From Cucumis sativus (Eukaryota > Streptophyta > Magnoliopsida > Cucurbitales > Cucurbitaceae): DNA of 64,000 bases. The notes beneath the pieces were generated by a model, which worked only from the letters and a program-made list of their open reading frames with translations, was not told the origin of the DNA and searched no databases. Where the stretch lies: NCBI RefSeq assembly GCF_000004075.3, contig NC_026655.2, positions 1,550,001-1,614,000 on the forward strand, in the 5' to 3' direction. The first letter of the stretch is position 1. Each line of letters begins with the position of its first letter. Positions 50,773 to 63,524 of this stretch are shown one piece after another. The position numbers and the translations under genes are program-made.

Positions 50773-52090
50773 GAAGAAAAACAGTTGTAATATTAATATC
50801 TGTTGGTCAAAGTTTGTGCAGATAATGATTGACCATTAAGAAGTTGACATCTCAAACTCAACATTCTTTGGTTCATATCAACACACATATTTATCATATC
50901 ATAAAATTCTTGAAGAAAAAGAAAAATGTTGTTGTCACCATATGTATTAATGTACCACTATTTGGAGCTTGTATGAAAGTCGAATATCCTTCCTCTTATC
51001 TCTCAGCAATGGATAAAATGGGGAATTTGTTGTAATTCTATAGTAATTTCATAGAAACATTCAAAGCACAACAGAATATATAATACTATTTATCTTCTAA
51101 ATTGGTCAATGCCAGCTACTTTTTCCTTTGTTTTTTTTTTTTTTTTTTTGGAGATCAGATTTCTCTTGTTATTAATATTAATTATTTGACAAAAACACCA
51201 TGTCTATATTTATGTATTACATTAGAAAAGTTATAATAATGTTATTAAATACAGAAGACTTTTGAAGTAGTTGGTGTTACTTGTTAGTGGTGTGCATTAT
51301 CATAGGTTCATGTGGCAATGCATTGTCATATACCAATGCTATCTGCTAGTATTTATATGTTCAAATTACAAAAATTATCTTAAGTGATAGTTATTATTTA
51401 CTCAAACAACGTTGTTTAAATTTGTAACTAAATTCAATTTCTATAACTAAGATAGAAACCAAAATATTTACATAGACATGAATAGAAGTCAAACTAACAT
51501 GAGATTAAATTATAAAATTATTAAACATACAAAAGAAAAGAAATGAGTTGAAGTCTTTTGTAACTTTGTTCACATTTAGTAAAAGATTATTGATTGGAAA
51601 ATGATGTTTGGAGTTAGTTGGTAGTAATTCCAATTTCCAATAGAAAAGAAAAGTGAAATTCTGTGGCCCACCGCACCACTCGGTTCTTTTTCTTATTTTA
51701 TCTTTCTTTTTTATGTTCTATTTGAACTGTACAAAACTTAGAGAGTATTCTATTAAAAAAAATCAATACATGATAAGTTTATTTCAAGTAGTTTTCAAAT
51801 AAAGTACTTAAATCACTTTACCAATATATATATATATATAGTTTTTATTAAAGAGATTAATAGCTAATAATCTATTAAAAGTACAAGTACACTAACTAAA
51901 TAACCTTACCTAAATAGTTATGTTATTGTGTGTAAACTTCCCTCATATTTGATGCAGAAAATTGTGTGTAATAACAAAAGAGAGGTTGGAAATTAGGGGT
52001 AACCTAAATAAAATAATGAAGGGAAGAAGGAATATGGGATGTGCATGAGAGGTTTGCACGTAGTTCACTTAGTTGCCTCCAACGAACTCC
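50773..52090. other. Spacer between LONRF-like and receptor-kinase genes
   Basis: The LONRF-like 3' UTR, a T homopolymer near 51129-51149, an AT dinucleotide run at 51824-51840 and general AT-rich sequence. Nothing gene-like was seen. Confidence 0.55.
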
Positions 52091-52100
52091 AAAGGTAAAG

Positions 52101-52158
52101 GCTAATGGGTAATGGGTAATGCGAATGCCAATGGCAATGCCAACGCCAACGCCAACGT
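52101..52158. repeat. Hexamer-type imperfect repeat in the receptor-kinase leader
   Basis: Successive AATGGGT, AATGCC and AACGCC units form an imperfect 6-bp-period minisatellite. An ATG at 52112 inside it opens a 98-codon frame, reading Asn-Ala repeats, that overlaps the kinase start at 52272 in another frame and ends at 52408. Confidence 0.7.
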
Positions 52159-52271
52159 CTCTTTCTCTCTATGTAACTCTCTTTCTCTGTTTCTTCCCGC
52201 CGATTCTCATGCCTACCTCTTCTCCTCCTCCGCCGCCGCTCTAACCCGAAATTCAACTTCTGGCGGTGGCC

Positions 52272-55200
52272 ATGGGAGGAGAATTTTCCAGGGCTCCAAC
52301 CCCTCGAATCCCCTTCTCCTCCCTTCTCCTTCTTCTTCTTCTCTTCCTCCTCTCTGCCACTCTCTCCGCCGCCAAAAACCCCTTATTCCCTTCCTTCACC
52401 CCTCGTGACGTTTATCTCATCGACTGCGGTTCCCCTTCCCAAACCCGTCTCGACGACGGCCGCATTTTCAAATCCGATCGTGAATCCACTTCTCTTCTTT
52501 CCACCGAAGAAGACGTTCAAGCCTCCGTCGATTCCATTCCCTCAAACGCTCTCGTTTCTCCTCTCTCTTCTTGGTCATTGCCTCTTTTTCTCACCGCCAG
52601 AATTTTCCCTACCGATTCCACCTACACTTTCTTCATTTCTCAACCTGGACGCCATTGGATCCGCCTCTACTTTTACCCTCTCCCTAATGCTAATTTCAAT
52701 CTCACCGATTCCGTTTTCACCGTCACCACTGACTCCGTCGTTCTCCTCCATGATTTCTCAATCAAACCTAATCCCAAAATCGTTTTCAGAGAATACCTTA
52801 TCAACATCACCACCGATCGATTCTCCCTTGAATTCAAACCTAAGAAGAATTCCTTTGCCTTCATCAATGCTATTGAAATCGTCTCCGCTCCAGATGCTCT
52901 GTTTTCCGATTCCGCTAACTCTGTTTCTCCGGTGGGATTTTTCAACGGATTGTCCAATATTGCTTTGCAAATTTGCCACCGCGTTAATGTGGGTGGCCCT
53001 GAAATTGTTCCTAAAAACGACACGTTGTCAAGAACATGGGAAACCGATGCTGCTTACAACAAATTTCCACAGGGTTCGAAGAATGTTTCTGTGGATTTGG
53101 ACTCGATTAAATACCCTGGAATTGAATTGACTCCATTGATTGCTCCTAATTGGGTTTATGCAACTGCTGAGGACATGCAAGATCCTAAAACAATGCAAGT
53201 GAATTTCAATATGAGTTGGAGTTTCAATGTGGAACAGAGTTACTCGTATTTGATTAGACTCCATTTTTGCGATATTGTGAGCAAAGTTTTGAATAATTTG
53301 TACTTCAATGTGTACATTAATGGGATGATGGGTATTGCTGATCTTGATCTCTCTCAACTCACCGGTGATCTTTCTACTCCCTACTACAGAGACCTCGTTC
53401 TTAATGCCTCCGACATTAAGAACAACACCATCATGATTCAGGTCTTCATCTTCTTCTCTTAACTTTTAAACCCTTTTGTTTCTAAAATTGGACTAAAAAT
53501 TCAAATGTTTCAAACAGTACAAACTATGATAAACAATGACTAAGCCCAATTGCATTTCCATTTTTGTTTTTCAAAACTGAAAAACAAAAAATTGAAAGGA
53601 TTACTAAACCACCCTATAATAAACGTAATTGATTTGGGGGTAAAACAAATACACAAACAGGTTGGTCCATCAAACGTGGATTCAGGGCTACAAGATGCAA
53701 TCCTAAATGGAGTGGAAATCATGAAGATGAGTAACGATGCACAAAGCTTGGACGGCTTATTTTCAGTGGATGGAACATACATGGGAGGCTCAACGCTTAG
53801 CACAATGAAGATAATAGCAGTTGTGGGACTTGGAATCGGAGCCATTGCCATTGTTTTTCTTGGTGTCATGTTCTTGAGATGGCACAACAGACCAAATGGA
53901 TGGGAAAAGAGACACAGTTTCTCTTCATGGCTTCTTCCTTTGAATAACAATAATTCAACTAACACAGCCAGTTTCTTCTCCTCTAAAAGCAGTTCTAGAA
54001 GATCATCCACCGTCTTTAGCTCTCGCCGAAGCAGAACTGGCTTCTCCGGTATTTACTCCAACGTTGGTCTCGGCCGTTTCTTCTCCCTCAATGAGTTACA
54101 GGTAATTCTCTAACTAAGATAGTACGGATTCATAATTGTATCAAATACTTTATTCTTTGTTGTTGTGTCATAAATTTTCTCTCTAAATTTTTAGTCTATA
54201 TTGCTTAGTTTCAAAATTTTATTGTTTCTTGATTTGTCAATTTTAAACTTCCATGTATTTATCATATTATACATAAAAATTTATAATAATAATACAAATT
54301 GAAAGTTACAATTTTTCAATTAACTTTGTACAAATTAAATTAGGAGGGTTAATTTTAGTAGGATTTTTTTAAAAAAATATAGGGGTTAAAGTTACAAAAT
54401 GAAAAATCATTTTTAATTTTTAACCTATAAAGTAATAAATCTCGTGTTTTTTTTTTTCAATTTTTTTCTTTTTTTTCTTTTTATAAAAGTTTGAAGGAAA
54501 GGTCTTTTATAATTGAAATCATGAAATTTGATACATAAAACGACAAAATTGGGAAGCGGACACACTCACTATCTAACGAAAAGATCAAATGATAGTCTAA
54601 ATTCACAAATTAAGGTTTTTATGAGTTAAAAATATTTAAAAAGATTGGTACTTTCCAAGAACACCCTTTCCCTATTTTGGTTGATTTATTAAGCAATAAT
54701 AATACATTTAAATCTCTCTCTTTGATTACAGGTTGCTACACAAAATTTCGAAGAGAAAGCAGTGATCGGCGTCGGTGGATTCGGCAAAGTCTACGTCGGA
54801 GCATTAGAAGATGGAACAAAAGTCGCCATTAAACGTGGAAACCCAAGTTCCGATCAAGGCATTAACGAGTTCAGAACCGAGATTGAAATGCTCTCTAAAC
54901 TCCGCCATCGCCATCTGGTTTCTCTCATCGGTTTCTGCGACGAACAGTCCGAGATGATTCTGGTTTACGAATACATGGCCAATGGCCCATTTCGCGACCA
55001 TTTGTATGGCTCTAATCTCCCTCCTCTGTCCTGGAAACAGAGGCTCGAAATCTGCATCGGTGCTGCTCGTGGCCTTCATTATCTCCACACTGGTGCGGCT
55101 CAGGGCATTATCCACCGTGATGTTAAGACCACTAACATTCTTCTTGATGAAAATTTTGTTGCTAAAGTTGCTGATTTTGGGCTTTCAAAAGCTGCACCAT

Positions 55201-56312
55201 CCTTGGAACAGACCCATGTTAGCACTGCGGTTAAAGGAAGTTTTGGTTATCTTGATCCTGAGTACTTTAGACGACAACAACTTACTGATAAATCTGATGT
55301 TTACTCATTTGGGGTTGTTCTTTTTGAGGTTCTATGTGCAAGACAAGTCATCAATCCTACGTTGCCTCGTGAGCAGGTCCTTAATCCAACTCTTCCTCTA
55401 TCTCGACCCAAAAGTTTAAGCTGATATGTTACCTGAATATATAATAATTTTATTCATATTCGCAAGACTATGTATTTGCAACTTGAAAATTGGTAGCTAA
55501 ACATGATTCCATGACTAGCTATAAATATTAATTAGGGAGCAAATGATATTTTGAGATGTTTAGGATTTGGGCTGGATTTAGGATAGCCTAACTTATGTTT
55601 AGAGGAAGAGCTGTGACACCTGAGATTAATTGGAGTAACTAAGGGTTTAGGGCCCAAACGCCCCCTAAAAGGCTTGAATAGTAGGTAAGCTATTTAAGCC
55701 TTTGCACAATTATTCTTAACTCGCCCTTATTTATCTTCACATATACAACTTTCTAGACTTCTGAATTCGTACTTTAGGCTTATTAAACAGTGTTGAATAT
55801 GTTTCAACGCCTTCTATAGAGTTTGAATATAGGATCTTTTGTTTTAATACCTTGTTGAGTTGTTTTTGGACTCGAAAGTCATAGGTCATGGTATGTTTAA
55901 TCATTTATTCGTATTCCAAGCGCAGGTAAATTTGGCAGAGTGGGCAATGCAGAATTACAGAAAAGGAAAACTAGAGAAGATAATTGATCCTAAAATTAGC
56001 AGCTCAATTGTAGAGGGGTCACTGAAGAAATTTGTGGAAGCAGCAGAGAAATGCTTGGCTGAATATGGGGTTGATAGGCCAAGCATGGGAGATGTTCTAT
56101 GGAACTTAGAATACGCTTTGCAACTACAAGAGGCAGTATCAGAGCTCGAGGACCCTGATGAAGACAAATGCGAAGGCCTTGTGGCTTTGGACAAACCAAA
56201 TGACAATCAACCAAAAGCAGGATCTACAAGTGCTTCTGTAAGTGATGATACTTCTGAAGTCTCAGTTAGTGCTCCTTTGTTTTCTGAAGTTCAAAGTTTT
56301 CAAGGAAGGTGA
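52272..56312 (+). CDS. CrRLK1L malectin-like receptor kinase, At5g61350 (ERULUS/CAP1) type, 4 exons
   Basis: Exons: 52272-53441, 53661-54101, 54732-55376, 55926-56312, giving 880 residues. The frame is open from GTG at 52266, but the first ATG is 52272. A signal peptide (poly-Leu, ending near residue 34) is followed by two malectin-like domains (about 45-410: [27 protein letters not shown]). A single TM lies at about 441-462, then a Ser-rich juxtamembrane part. The Ser/Thr kinase begins near 548: GVGGFG loop at 550-555, K571, HRD with D667, DFG with D685, so it is a catalytically complete RD kinase. CrRLK1L proteins sense cell-wall state and RALF peptides. ERULUS controls root-hair tip growth and calcium in Arabidopsis. 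The exon 3-4 boundary lies within the kinase. The C-terminal tail is Ser-rich and acidic. Confidence 0.9.
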
Positions 56313-58868
56313 TGAATTTTTACCTGGGATTTGTTAAGTTTTTAACAAACACTCTCTTCGCCTATACATTCTTTGAGAAGTTGTTCAAAATTAGAACCAT
56401 GACCCTTAAAAAGTCAGTTCACTGCCAAATCAAGAATTTGAAGTTTATACAGATTGTTGTGTAGATTTTTATCATTGTCCTTTTTTCTTCAATCAAGTTT
56501 GAATTCTGGTCCTCTGTGTATATGAATCTTCAGTTGTTTCAGTTTCACAAAGATTCTTAGAAAGTAATATCAGTATCATTTTTCATCCTTGTTTCTTGAA
56601 CACGTTCTTGCAAGTTCCAAGACAAAGATATATTGCTCCAGAAAAGGTATATATTTCTATATAAAAGATGATGTAATGTGAATTGCCTTTTCTTTTCTTT
56701 ATTATAAACAATTTGGTGGATCTCTTGGATTCATATGTAACAATGGCTCCATACTACTCTACAAGTTATTGGATCTTGCTTAATGCATGCCTTAGTATTG
56801 TAATGACACCACTACATTTTATGAGACACAACCTTGTGTATACTAAATTGAGCTCTTGCAATTGGGCTGGACCATTTTGTGATCCATGCACAAATTTACC
56901 TTACTTGTCAACTCAGTTTTGAGAGAGGGTTGCAAGAACAGGAAGGAATTTGGCATTAAGTCAAGTTATAATAATGTATTTATAAGGTGAATTCACTTAC
57001 CATTTTACCTTTACTCTTAGAATGAAGATACAACCGAGTTTTCCTAATCTTCAACCAATTAGGATTTGATCTTCATATCGGACTTCTTTTTCCTTCTCTT
57101 CAATTGGCTTGTGAGTTATTTCGTTAAAATCCAATTTTACTACAACATATTCACGCTTTACTTAGCCTAATAAATAAATTTCATTTGTAGCATCCCCTAG
57201 ATGATATTAAATGGTCAAACGAAAAAATAAATGATAATAACATGTCATAGTACAATTAATTTTGTTAGATTAAAAAGTAACACGAAAGACCAAAATATTA
57301 CCAAAATCAAATCTCATAAATTATTTATCACACACAAGAATGTTGCCAAAGTTTTTCCTAATCTAACAATGTTAGTTTAACTAAATTTTCCTTTCAATTT
57401 AGTAATTTATGGATTTAGTGAGTTCATACAAATTAGTTGAGAAAGTTTACCATTCTTTTAGTTCACCAAATCTCTAAGTTGGTAGGAATATAAAATTTTC
57501 TTTATTTAGGTTTGGAATTCTTCTAAAATTTTTACCATTAAGCATTCTAATTTCTAAAATTATGACATAAACATCATCTAAACTTATCATCAACTAATTT
57601 TATCATTTAATTCACATAAACAGTATAGTCGAAAAGTGTTAAAACACAAAGGGACTGAGTTGAAACTTTTTAAATAATATAGACACCAAATTGAAAGACA
57701 ATATATATATATATATATATAAAACTTTTTTATAGAAAAATATTAATTATTTTATTGATTTGAAAACACTTCAATTTTTTTCTTCGTTGGAAAAAACTTT
57801 TTGCAGCAATTATTGATTTATCAAATTTTTTATATTTTTGCGATGATTGATTTATATAATTGAAGATTCTATTGAATATTAATTTAAAAAATTAAAGCTA
57901 CTTATTGAAATATTATTTTGAATATAATTATAATATGGTATTATAAGAAGCAGTGAATTATTAGTAGTCTAGTTATGGAAACTAAATGTAATTGAAGTTC
58001 AACATGCAAAAATATTAGACACCTCTAATAATAAATATTAATTTTAGTGATTTAAAGAATACAATTTTTATTCATAATACTTTTCCCAAAAGTGAGATTA
58101 TTAGATTAGGTTGTAGTGTATTAACAAAATAATAATTGAAGTCTTGAAATAAAAAAGAAAAAGTATTAAATTCTTTTTAGTCAACTATATAAAGTCAGCA
58201 ATTGAATTAATTGGTGAAATTAAGTTTTGAAAGTGAAACTTAATTTTGATAAAAGATTTGATTTTACAGAATTTTAAAATAATTTACATAATTGATTCCA
58301 TCCTTTTCAAATTTTCAATATGTTATTAAAACTAAGCCTATAAATATATTTTTCACCTTTAAATTTCCTATCTTTCGTTTAGTTTTTACCAATATGTTAT
58401 TAAAATAAAGCCAAAGTTTTGAAAACATTTTTAAAAACTTATCTTTAGACTAAAAACATAATTTCATCATAAAAATGAATTTGGTTTATGTGATTTGAAA
58501 CTTAGATTTGACGTTTTTTTAAAAAAATGTTTTTAAAATGATAGTGGAACGACTAATAGATAATAAATTAAATATTGTAATTTAGACCCAATCGAACAAA
58601 TTGTAAAGTACCGAATTGAAATGAGATTTGAATTAAAATAAAGAAATGGACCCATGTAACAAAGAAATGAAAATGAAATTTTGTAGGATCAATTTTAGTA
58701 GACAAACCCATGAAGGAGAGATTCTTAAATTTTAATTAAATTCCAAAACATAATCATACAGAATGAAAACTTATACATATTATTCTCATTCCTTATTCCT
58801 ATTTATTTATGAAAAGTAAACGAATTCTTAAAAAGTATACACAAAAAGATTGTTTTAATTAAACCAAA

Positions 58869-58869
<1 letters not shown>

Positions 58870-58907
<38 letters not shown>
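58870..58907. repeat. (TA)n microsatellite
   Basis: An uninterrupted TA dinucleotide run of about 19 units in spacer DNA. Confidence 0.95.
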
Positions 58908-58910
<3 letters not shown>

Positions 58911-59641
58911 AAAAGAAAAGGGCCTAAGAGAAGAGGGGTTGGTTGTCCCAATAATGTTTTGGTAATCAACTTAGATCCATAAAAATGATAATAATTAAAT
59001 CTACCAATCCACCAACGAAGCTTAGGTCAAAAGTTTTTAATACCAAATTCACTTCCATCTTCCTATCATCACACCCTTTTATTCTTCCATCTTTCTTTAT
59101 TAACAAATGTGATTGCTTCCATTCTTTTACCATTTTACAATCTTTTCATAACGTACCGTTAATACATCAAAGTCAGTTTTTCGATCAAACCACCACTGAA
59201 TCAACTATAGTCGGTTTAGTAAAATTTTAAATCAATCAACGATTATGTACCGTAACGAACCTATAGAAATTTTATAAAAGCCTTTTAGAAACTAACCCTT
59301 TAATCTTCATCAACAAGTAATTAGGTTTACCTTGGAAAATACTTTTAAAAAATGTAGTTGAACTATTATTAACTTTTTTCATCGATTTGATATTACATTG
59401 TAAAAATTTATACAAATTTGATGAAAAATAATAGAAAAATTCTATAAAAAAAATAGTAAATTTGACACAATATTGTTTAAATATTTTAATTTATTTTACT
59501 ATTTTTGAAAAGGACTCGAAAGTTTTATTAAAAGAAAAGAGAAAGAAAGAATCTTCAACTTTCTTGGAATTTAGCTATAGTCTTGGCTCCATTTTATGGA
59601 ATCACTTTAATAAATGGATAGAGTCGATGGCTTTTCTTATT

Positions 59642-59646
<5 letters not shown>

Positions 59647-59682
<36 letters not shown>
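59647..59682. repeat. (AT)n microsatellite
   Basis: An uninterrupted AT run of about 18 units in spacer DNA. Confidence 0.95.
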
Positions 59683-59687
<5 letters not shown>

Positions 59688-60330
59688 TAATTAATTATAT
59701 TTGTTTAGAAGATAGAATTTTGATGGATTTATTCAATTATTTATTGCAATGTATTTATATTGGGACCCACTTTATTCATTATTTCTGCCATCTGCTTTTC
59801 ACTTAACTTTCTTTTTAATTACTAAATCACTATTCAAATCTTAATTAACATTTCAATCTTCCACCAAAGAATTCCAATTCTCTTAATTATAAATTAAATT
59901 TAAAAAAATATTTTAAATAAATACCACATAAATTGGTTAAACGTTCTTAATCAAGTAATTAATTATAATTTACATCTATTTTCACTCGATTTTAATGAAA
60001 ACTTCCACACACTTCTCTCATATTTACCTAAATGGATGAAAATAGTGATTTTTTTTTTCAAAGTATAGGATGTAATTTACATAGGCCAAAGTTTAGTGGT
60101 TGCCCAAAATAAAGATAAAAACAAGATTGATAGAGCAAATGAAATAATTAACCTCTAATTTCATAATTAACGATAATGACATTGATGATGACTTGTATTA
60201 TAGGCCATGGTTGATTGATAGATGAAGCATTAGGTAATCAATCTCTCTCTATATGCCTTAGTTTCAAAGTTCTTCCAAACCATAATTATTAAAAATTATT
60301 TATTTATAGACTAAAAATAATAATAATAAA

Positions 60331-60355
60331 GAAAGAAAGAAAGAAAGAAAGAAAG
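60331..60355. repeat. (GAAA)n microsatellite
   Basis: About six GAAA tetramers lie about 245-330 bp upstream of the candidate starts of the membrane-protein gene, so they may fall in its promoter or leader. Confidence 0.9.
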
Positions 60356-60663
60356 AGGGGAGAGGTTGCTTAGAACTGTTTATAAACAATTGAGAAAAAG
60401 AGTGGATTAGAAGCAATTCAAAAGAAGGAACTCAAAATTGCATCATCAAGCAAAGAGGATGATGAAGCTCAAACCCAATTCTCAAGCTTAAAGCAAATCC
60501 CCAAAAAGGCTTTCTTTTTTTTTTTCTTTCCTTGTTTTGTTTTGGGTTTATTAGATATGAAAGAAGAATCACATAACTTCTCTTCATATTCTAAATAATG
60601 CACAATCAGAAATCAGAAATCGCATTAAACCCATTTCATTTCAAGCCCCATTTCTTTGATTCA

Positions 60664-61653
60664 ATGGAAGAATCAAAGAAACTCGTTAGGAAATCCATTT
60701 ATAATTTTCTGCAAAATTATCAGTTCTTTACTTCCATTGCTGCTGCTCTTGCCTTCCCTTATGCTATTTCTCTTCTTCTTTCACAAACTCTTCTTCTTTC
60801 TTCTTCTTCTTCTTCTTCTCTTTTTTCATTTACTTTTGATCGTTTAAGAGCTGTTTTTAGTGCTGCTGGATTCCCCATTTCTTCGAAATTCTTCTTATTT
60901 TTCATTCAAAAACTCTCTCAAACCATAGTTTCCACCATTTATTCTCTTCCCTTTTCTCTCTCTTTCCTTTTGATTTCAAAAGCTTGTGTAATTCAAGTTC
61001 TCAATCAACAAAAACCCAATTTATTGCCGTCCTTCTCTTCGATTTTACACTTTTTTAATCCCTTGTTCTTCACCCATCTCTGCAATTTGTTCATATTCAT
61101 CTCCGCAAATTCAACGGTGTTTTTTATGTTATTTTTCGCCTTCAATTTCCTCGAGGGGTTTGGATATTCTTCTCCCAATTGTCTTCTCTTCGTTTCGGTT
61201 CTTGGGGGGTTTCTGTATTCAATTGCAATTGCCAAAGCCATCGTAATTTGCAATTTGGCATCGGTTCTGTCCGCCATGGAAAGGAAAGGAGGATTCATGA
61301 CGCTTCTTAAAGCTTGTGTTTTGATTCAAGGGAGAAGCACCACGGCGCTATTAGTGACTCTGCCTTTTAATATGGGAATGGCCGCCGTCGAAGCTCTGTT
61401 TCAGTACAGAATAGTTCGAGATTACCATTTGAGAGGAAAATTAGAGCCTTCCATGGTGGTGGAAGGAATGTTTGTTGCTTATTTGTACTCTGTTTTTGTT
61501 GTCCTCGACGCCATTGTTAATACTCTGTTCTTCAAGAGTTGCAGAGCGGATTCTCAAATGGGTATAGAAAGAAAGAGCTCTTTTTGGTTTTGGATTGCTG
61601 AGAAGGAGAATGAAGGTTTCCACCATTTGAAGGGATTTGAAGAACTTCCATGA
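60664..61653 (+). CDS. Multi-pass transmembrane protein, At5g61340-like, unknown function
   Basis: A single-exon frame with two in-frame starts. ATG 60598 would give 351 residues; ATG 60664 (MEESKKLVRKSIYNFL) would give 329 and looks more like a natural N-terminus, so it is preferred. About six hydrophobic segments are visible: FFTSIAAALAFPYAISLLL, the FFLFFIQ to LISKACVIQVL region, LCNLFIFISANSTVFFMLFF, LLFVSVLGGFLYSIAIAKA, a helix around LPFNMGMAAVEALF, and FVAYLYSVFVVLDAIVNTLF. A (TCT)n tract at about 60798-60822 codes a Ser run after the first segment. The residue pattern resembles a plant-only family annotated merely as 'transmembrane protein'; the At5g61340 comparison is from memory and fits the neighbouring kinase. 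No catalytic motif was seen. Confidence 0.75.
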   Translation: MEESKKLVRKSIYNFLQNYQFFTSIAAALAFPYAISLLLSQTLLLSSSSSSSLFSFTFDRLRAVFSAAGFPISSKFFLFFIQKLSQTIVSTIYSLPFSLSFLLISKACVIQVLNQQKPNLLPSFSSILHFFNPLFFTHLCNLFIFISANSTVFFMLFFAFNFLEGFGYSSPNCLLFVSVLGGFLYSIAIAKAIVICNLASVLSAMERKGGFMTLLKACVLIQGRSTTALLVTLPFNMGMAAVEALFQYRIVRDYHLRGKLEPSMVVEGMFVAYLYSVFVVLDAIVNTLFFKSCRADSQMGIERKSSFWFWIAEKENEGFHHLKGFEELP

Positions 61654-63372
61654 GAGAAAATTGTTTGAGGCAGATTGAGTTGAAACAGAGACTCTCTTGT
61701 TAATTTTTAATCTGGGGAGTCAGGAATTCATGAATGTGAGTAAACAAAGAGAAGAGAGAAAAAAAAAAAAAAGGATTTGTTTAGTTGCTTAGAAGAATTA
61801 TTAGCAGCAAACAACAACTTCTTAGCCTTCATTCAAATTACTGTTTCTTTCAAGTTGTAAATAATGGATCTTTCATGTCAATGGGAGAGGTTTATTTTCA
61901 TTAATGTGTGTTAAAGTTTTCTTTATAGTATACTTTCGTGGGTTTAGTTCTATATTGAAAAATCATGGAATCAGTTATCATTATCCACAACTCGTATATA
62001 TTTCTCTTATATAATTGTGTTATAGAACGAAAATTTTAATATATGTCTTTTCATTCAAAATATTACTATAATGACAAGAAGGGAAGGAAAACGTACATGA
62101 AAAAGGTTGCAAATCAATTCAGCAAGTACTACAAAATCCACCAAATTATGATTATGATACGGAATGTGAGTGAGTATTTAATGACGAAATGTGTACGCAC
62201 ATCATCTATATTCATAGAACTCGACATCGTTCCAAGATAACCATACTTCAATGACATAGTAGTCCCTAAATGTTACTATTATGGCAGGGGCAAGAAGAAG
62301 AATGATAGGGAAACATTTTCCATAAAAGCAAATGCTACAAAATCCACCAAAAAATCGAACCACCTGAAGGGAGGTCTAGTGGACAAAAGTTGTCTTAAAT
62401 TTTCCAAAAAAGACAACAAAGGAATAATGCATGTCGACTTCAAGTTGCTCTCACTATGATAATGGAGGATGAACGAGTCTTCATTTTTTTTTTTTTTTTT
62501 TATGTCGAGGAATAAAAATGAATGAAACAAAAAGACTTCAAACGTGGCCTATATTTTTCGATTTTTATGTTACAATTACAGTGGTGGGGGAACCCGTCTT
62601 CTAATTACTCTCTGAATCTGCTCTATACAACACCTTCTATGACGGGTTTGAGTCAAAAAATCTACAGATAAAAGAGGGATGAAAAAGAAAAAAAACTATT
62701 TTCATGTTACATCATCAAACAATAGAACAAATTTTACATTCTAATGTATGGAATGGTTAGAGAAGCTCTGTACATGGTTTCGTGCTATGGCTGGACTTCG
62801 AGGGGGATGCAATTTCGACGCATTTGTTCTCTGCCCAAAAATTTTATGCCAAATGCATACGTTGTCAAAGCCGAAACCAAATTGCCTACTTTTAATCAAA
62901 ACACTGATCTAGGACTGAAAATACTCTTCTGAATAACTCTGCCGGAGGAGCCAAATCCATCATAAGAATTGCACCTACCAGCATAGAGAATACCTTTGCT
63001 TGGCGAAGATAAGTCAGTCAGCATCCAATATTTATCTCTCTCCATGATTGATTGATTGATCTGTCTATTCAAGAGTGAAACATCGGTTGAGTTGGGGCGT
63101 GATTTTGTTGGTTCAAGTGGCAGCCGGTCAGATATGTACAAATAAACAAGTTGGCCAACTCAACAGTTCTGCAGGCGTATGATTAATAAACAGACCATTG
63201 TGTTTCATATCCACGTTCATCGAGGGGCCTTAAACACTGCAGAACTTATCTCAATTGGATGCACTTCGGTCACACGGCATGCTTCCCCTTGGCCGCAAGG
63301 TGACAACCAAGTCGCTGCCAATGAAGGATGAGAGCTCAATCTCCCATGCTAAGGAGAACTCAAGTTTATCAC
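61654..63372. other. Convergent spacer: membrane-protein 3' UTR and formin 3' UTR
   Basis: The plus-strand gene ends on the left and the minus-strand formin on the right, so this holds both 3' UTRs. Visible are a poly-A run at 61760-61773 and a T run at 62484-62501. Small ORFs (62043-62240, 62279-62530, 62744-62932, 62896-63141) have no recognisable domain. Confidence 0.5.
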
Positions 63373-63524
63373 CTATTTCACGCTCTTTTTCGTAAGGCTA
63401 ATTCCTTTGGCATTCTCCATTTCAGCTTCCTTATCGGCCTTTTTCTTTTCCAATTCAGCCTGTTTGCAGTTTTCTTCGTGGGCTTTCCGAAATAGTCTCA
63501 CAAAGTTCAATAGTGTCACTGTAA
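63373..63524 (-). CDS. Formin-like protein, last coding exon (FH2 C-terminus; rest beyond window)
   Basis: On the minus strand an acceptor (ATGCGTGCAG) at 63525-63534 precedes an exon reading VTVTLLNFVRLFRKAHEEN, then CKQAELEKKKADKEAEMENA, and stopping at TAG (63373-63375). This is the conserved end of the formin FH2 domain; in other plant formins it follows a CPFEQ block, here on an upstream exon outside the window. The exon enters in phase 1, so the first residue (V) is completed by the preceding exon. Formins nucleate and elongate actin filaments. The gene lies convergent to the membrane-protein gene. Group II (AtFH20-type) is a guess from the suspected microsynteny, not from this exon. 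Confidence 0.82.

Larger units (their letters stand above)
56313..60590. other. Intergenic AT-rich region with long AT microsatellites
   Basis: The kinase 3' UTR is followed by about 4 kb of spacer with AT runs at 57700-57721, 58870-58907 and 59647-59682, and a GAAA run at 60331-60355. Short ORFs (56683-56922, 58985-59230, 59462-59806) are low complexity and were not accepted. A similar AATATGTTATTAAAA string occurs near 58318 and 58391. The last 100 bases before 60598 are CT-rich leader of the next gene. Confidence 0.55.

Noticed and set aside
52405-53130. 241-codon ORF on the plus strand
   Set aside because: It lies wholly within exon 1 of the receptor kinase in another frame. Its Ser/Pro/Leu composition is what a shifted CT-rich exon gives.
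59462-59806. 114-codon ORF with (Tyr-Ile)n
   Set aside because: The repeat is just translation of the (AT)n microsatellite at 59647-59682.
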